Shown: in pieces, positions 61,593 through 64,000 of the stretch
How positions within the stretch are numbered: position 1 is the first letter of the stretch
How the letters are laid out: every line of letters starts with the position of its first letter
DNA from: JACKAN01 sp964502735
GTDB taxonomy: Bacteria > Bdellovibrionota > Bdellovibrionia > Bdellovibrionales > UBA1609
DNA length: 64,000 nucleotides
Assembly (NCBI GenBank): GCA_964502735.1
Contig: CAZCYD010000007.1
Location: forward strand, 30,736 to 94,735
Direction of reading: 5' to 3'
Translations under genes and position numbers: made by a program
The notes under the pieces: generated by a model
What the model was told of the DNA's origin: nothing
What the model saw: only the letters and a program-made list of their open reading frames with translations
Databases searched by the model: none

Positions 61593-63827
61593 TTAATTTT
61601 TCTGTGCGTTCATAGCCCACTCATCAATGTCGAAGGTCACAGTGAAGAGAGCAGAATACTTAGTGTACTGATTGGCTTGTATAGAATTGTTAACCGTATA
61701 ATTTAGTGAGGCTCCCCAGATCATCCATGAGTTTTGAGCCTTGGACAATGCGTACGTCAAAGAGTAGTTTGTATCAGCACGTCCGGTATTAGACTTATAA
61801 AAATCTAAGTGAAATAAATCTAGACGGGTGTTCCAGCTGGCATCCTTCCACTTCTGAAAAGGTTGAGAGTATGAGAAGTTTACGAGATATTTGTGATAAA
61901 GTCTATTGTCTCCTTTGGCACTGTTGAGAGTGTAGCCACCTCCAGCCTGCACGGCTCTTTTTTTAGCTTTATCTAAGAAGAAAGTCTGATTAGTTCTAAT
62001 TGTTGTCAGTGTAGCATCAGCATCATCATCTACTGACGTAAGTTCCAGCCTGGAATCATCGAGTCTATTCTCTATGATGTAAGCAGAAAACCAATTGTCG
62101 CGCATAATTAGAGTGAGCTCAAGATCCAGTAGTGCAGATCTTAAAATGTTTGTGGCGGGCGGGTTTTTCCCTTCGCCTTCAATAGTATCCATATAAAAGA
62201 ACTCATATCCTGGTGAGACTGAGAACTTATATCCCTTTCCGCCCATTACGCCCTTCCAATTTAGAGGCGATTTAACATTCATAATCATGGGATCTGCTGT
62301 TTGTAGGCCACTATCAAAAGAATACAAATAGAGATGAGTTAGGCTCAGTGTCCAATCAAACTCCCTTTGATATATGGCGCGATACTGATAGTTGAAGGTT
62401 TCTAGCATACGCATTCCACCAATATCGGTAGCAAGACCCTGTGTACTTTGGTTATCTGGATAAAAAAGAATATTTGAATCGTAGGTGGTGCCTAGAGTAA
62501 GTGTAAAATCGTGGCGGTGACTTTGCTTCTTCTTAAATGCTAGCGCATTGGCTATGCGTTCAATATACTCTTCGGCCTTTTCATCTAGTCTTGGGTCCTT
62601 TGAATTATCGAGGACGTATTCAAAGGAGTCTTTAGAGGGTTCAAACTGCTCATTTGTATACAGTATGACGCCTTCGTAAAAAGCCGCAGAGGGGGACATA
62701 ATTTCATGTTTAGAATTTCTTACAAGGGTAAATTTAGCAATAGCAGGATCAAGCTCTTTAAGCCTGAAGTGAATGAGGCCTAAGTAATAATTTTTTTCTA
62801 TATTTGTAGCTTCATCAACTTCAGCTAACTTTAAAGTTGTCAAAGCCTCTTCAAACTTTTCATTTCGGTATAAGCTAACCCCGTATCTAAAATAATAGCT
62901 GGTATCAGAGGGGTCTAGTTCGATGCTTCTTTTGAATAAACTTTCAGCTCTTAAAAAGTCACCCTGTTTGTATAACTCTATCGCCTCTTCGGCTAACTTT
63001 TTTGCCTGCTCCTTTTGTTTTCTCTTTTCTGCCTCTTGTAGCTCTTTCTGAAGTCTCAGTCTTTCCTCAGCTTTTTGTCTTTCAACTTGCTCCCGGCGAA
63101 TTCTTTGCTCTTCTCGTGACGCAGCCAAAGCGGCGAGTTCAGCTAGTTTGGCTTGTCGAGCGGCAAGAGCTGCGGCTTCTTCGTCGGCCTTTTTAACTAC
63201 GGTTACAGGAGGTTGAGCGAAGTTTTTTTGGACGGCTTCTTGTTTTACTTTTTCTAAATAAGCCTTGTAAGCTAACTCCGCTTGCTCTTTAGTATCGTAG
63301 ACATCCACTATTTGTTTATTGTCTTTGTCCTTCTTGTAAACAACAGGTTTTCTTCCGACCTTTCCCTCTCGGATTTTACCTATAAAGAGATTCAGCTGGT
63401 TGTTGTTGCCGCGAATATTTTCAGGTGGAATATAAACTTCAAGGTTTATGTCTTCATCTTTTGCCCAGCCAACAGAGAAATTCCCCTTGAATGTCGAGGA
63501 GTCGGGTTCTGTCTCTTCAAGTAGGATCTTTAAAATGCGACCGGTTTTGGAGTCTCTGACAAAAAGCTCTGCACTATCTATTCTTGTGCTGTCTATATTC
63601 CATGGTGAGGAACCGTACAGTATTTCTAGACTTTGCGTAGACTCAATCGGAGGCTTTTTTACTTTATTTATTTCCGGAGATTTTTTCTGAGGCAGAGTTT
63701 TTGTTATTTTTGAATTTATATCTTTTCCATTCTTAGTGTCTTGTTTATCACTGGCTTGTATGTTGAGGGAGTTTAGGGTTAGAATCGAAAAAAACGTTGT
63801 AGTCAAAAAAATAGATCTTTTTCTCAT
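61593..63827 (-). CDS. Exported TPR protein with C-terminal outer-membrane barrel
   Basis: This 744-residue protein has a signal peptide (about 1-25, ending IQA) and a polar region. A long Ala/Glu/Arg/Lys-rich coiled coil follows at about 205-285. TPR repeats span about 275-430 (AEEAIELYKQGDFLRAESLFKRSIEL, in part), and a beta-barrel-like end about 430-744 (HDFTLTLGTTYDSNIL, KFSVSPGYEFFYMD, WMIWGASLNYTVN). TPR plus barrel is the layout of outer-membrane secretion or assembly proteins such as BcsC-like and Slam-type proteins; whether this is one is unknown. Short final string ending FDIDEWAMNAQKN lacks a terminal aromatic. Confidence 0.75.
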   Translation of the reverse strand: MRKRSIFLTTTFFSILTLNSLNIQASDKQDTKNGKDINSKITKTLPQKKSPEINKVKKPPIESTQSLEILYGSSPWNIDSTRIDSAELFVRDSKTGRILKILLEETEPDSSTFKGNFSVGWAKDEDINLEVYIPPENIRGNNNQLNLFIGKIREGKVGRKPVVYKKDKDNKQIVDVYDTKEQAELAYKAYLEKVKQEAVQKNFAQPPVTVVKKADEEAAALAARQAKLAELAALAASREEQRIRREQVERQKAEERLRLQKELQEAEKRKQKEQAKKLAEEAIELYKQGDFLRAESLFKRSIELDPSDTSYYFRYGVSLYRNEKFEEALTTLKLAEVDEATNIEKNYYLGLIHFRLKELDPAIAKFTLVRNSKHEIMSPSAAFYEGVILYTNEQFEPSKDSFEYVLDNSKDPRLDEKAEEYIERIANALAFKKKQSHRHDFTLTLGTTYDSNILFYPDNQSTQGLATDIGGMRMLETFNYQYRAIYQREFDWTLSLTHLYLYSFDSGLQTADPMIMNVKSPLNWKGVMGGKGYKFSVSPGYEFFYMDTIEGEGKNPPATNILRSALLDLELTLIMRDNWFSAYIIENRLDDSRLELTSVDDDADATLTTIRTNQTFFLDKAKKRAVQAGGGYTLNSAKGDNRLYHKYLVNFSYSQPFQKWKDASWNTRLDLFHLDFYKSNTGRADTNYSLTYALSKAQNSWMIWGASLNYTVNNSIQANQYTKYSALFTVTFDIDEWAMNAQKN

Positions 63828-63950
63828 GCTGCTAATGTCCTTGGTGAGTTATAGACTATATTATGAATGTAGAAGTTGAAAAATGGGATAGTTTTTTGTA
63901 TATCGCACTATCACCCTGGCCATAAGTATGCGTAAGTAAGTTGGTTACTT

Positions 63951-64000
63951 ATACCAATTCCAAAAAATAATCGTCTAAAATTTTGTGAATGCGCCTCATG
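63951..64000. repeat. Long palindromic element, copy E (cut by window end)
   Basis: The first 50 bases (ATACCAATTC..., ending GCGCCTCATG) match the left arm of the other copies and reach the beginning of the core, in the orientation of copies A and B. The second arm lies beyond the window. It is 124 bases upstream of the TPR-barrel gene's start. Confidence 0.85.

Noticed and set aside
1..64000. tRNA, rRNA and CRISPR arrays.
   Set aside because: No cloverleaf with a conserved T-loop, no rRNA-like stretch and no regularly spaced direct repeats were found by reading; a tRNA search program would settle tRNAs.

Overview
The window looks like chromosome of an AT-rich Gram-negative bacterium of the Bdellovibrionota type (Bdellovibrio/Bacteriovorax relatives). 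The grounds are the combination of a gliding-motility (Glt/Agl-like) cluster of myxobacterial type, several TolQ/ExbB-type motors, GYF_2, PilZ and AgmX/PglI domains, many secreted TPR proteins, and Mla and complex I genes. This assignment is inference from gene content; no rRNA or tRNA gene was seen. No phage, transposase or CRISPR array was recognised.

Layout. 0-3.8 kb: a TonB2-type energy transducer operon (DUF3450 protein, TtpC-like, ExbB, ExbD, TonB). 3.9-8.8 kb: two unknown exported proteins and a TPR protein. 8.8-11.5 kb: a lipase/lipoprotein pair, a small unknown and a small barrel protein. 11.7-19.7 kb: a tightly packed co-directional run. It starts with a two-gene signalling module whose catalytic motifs are all degenerate (histidine-kinase-like, then receiver-GAF-GGDEF-like), then alanine racemase, then MlaE/MlaF/MlaD for phospholipid traffic. 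19.9-27.5 kb: purH, a GYF-TM-TPR protein, a lipoprotein, a YhaM-like nuclease, an RsmI-like methyltransferase, a Nudix hydrolase and a HAD protein. 27.8-40 kb: the gliding-type cluster (tandem GYF_2-PilZ, ExbB-like, two ExbD-like, TPR proteins, a CglF-like small protein, FHA-TM-AgmX/PglI protein, outer-membrane barrel, coiled-coil protein). 40.4-44.3 kb: unknown exported proteins, an aspartoacylase-family protein and an exported subtilase. 45-51.1 kb: nuoB-CD-E-F-G-I, the peripheral arm of complex I without membrane-arm genes. 51.1-57.4 kb: an RND/MMPL exporter fused to a LolA-like domain, an unknown exported protein, and an outer-membrane barrel. 57.5-63.8 kb: an unknown protein, a UPF0104 membrane protein, MgtE, RecO and a TPR-barrel protein.

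The strongest unexplained signal is a dispersed palindromic element of about 135-154 bp. Four complete copies are present, plus a fifth cut by the window end. Each copy has near-perfect long arms around a conserved asymmetric core with a GC-rich tip hairpin. The arms differ between copies, but almost every difference is matched in the opposite arm of the same copy. No G-T pairs were seen in the arms. Three copies sit exactly between convergent genes, abutting or contributing to stop codons.

How it fits together: the window is dominated by cell-envelope energetics. TolQ/TolR-type motors use proton-motive force supplied in part by complex I, and couple it to the outer membrane through TonB or AgmX/PglI proteins, TPR lipoproteins and barrels. 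The c-di-GMP-type receptor (PilZ) and pseudo-enzymes suggest regulatory input, but this is inference.
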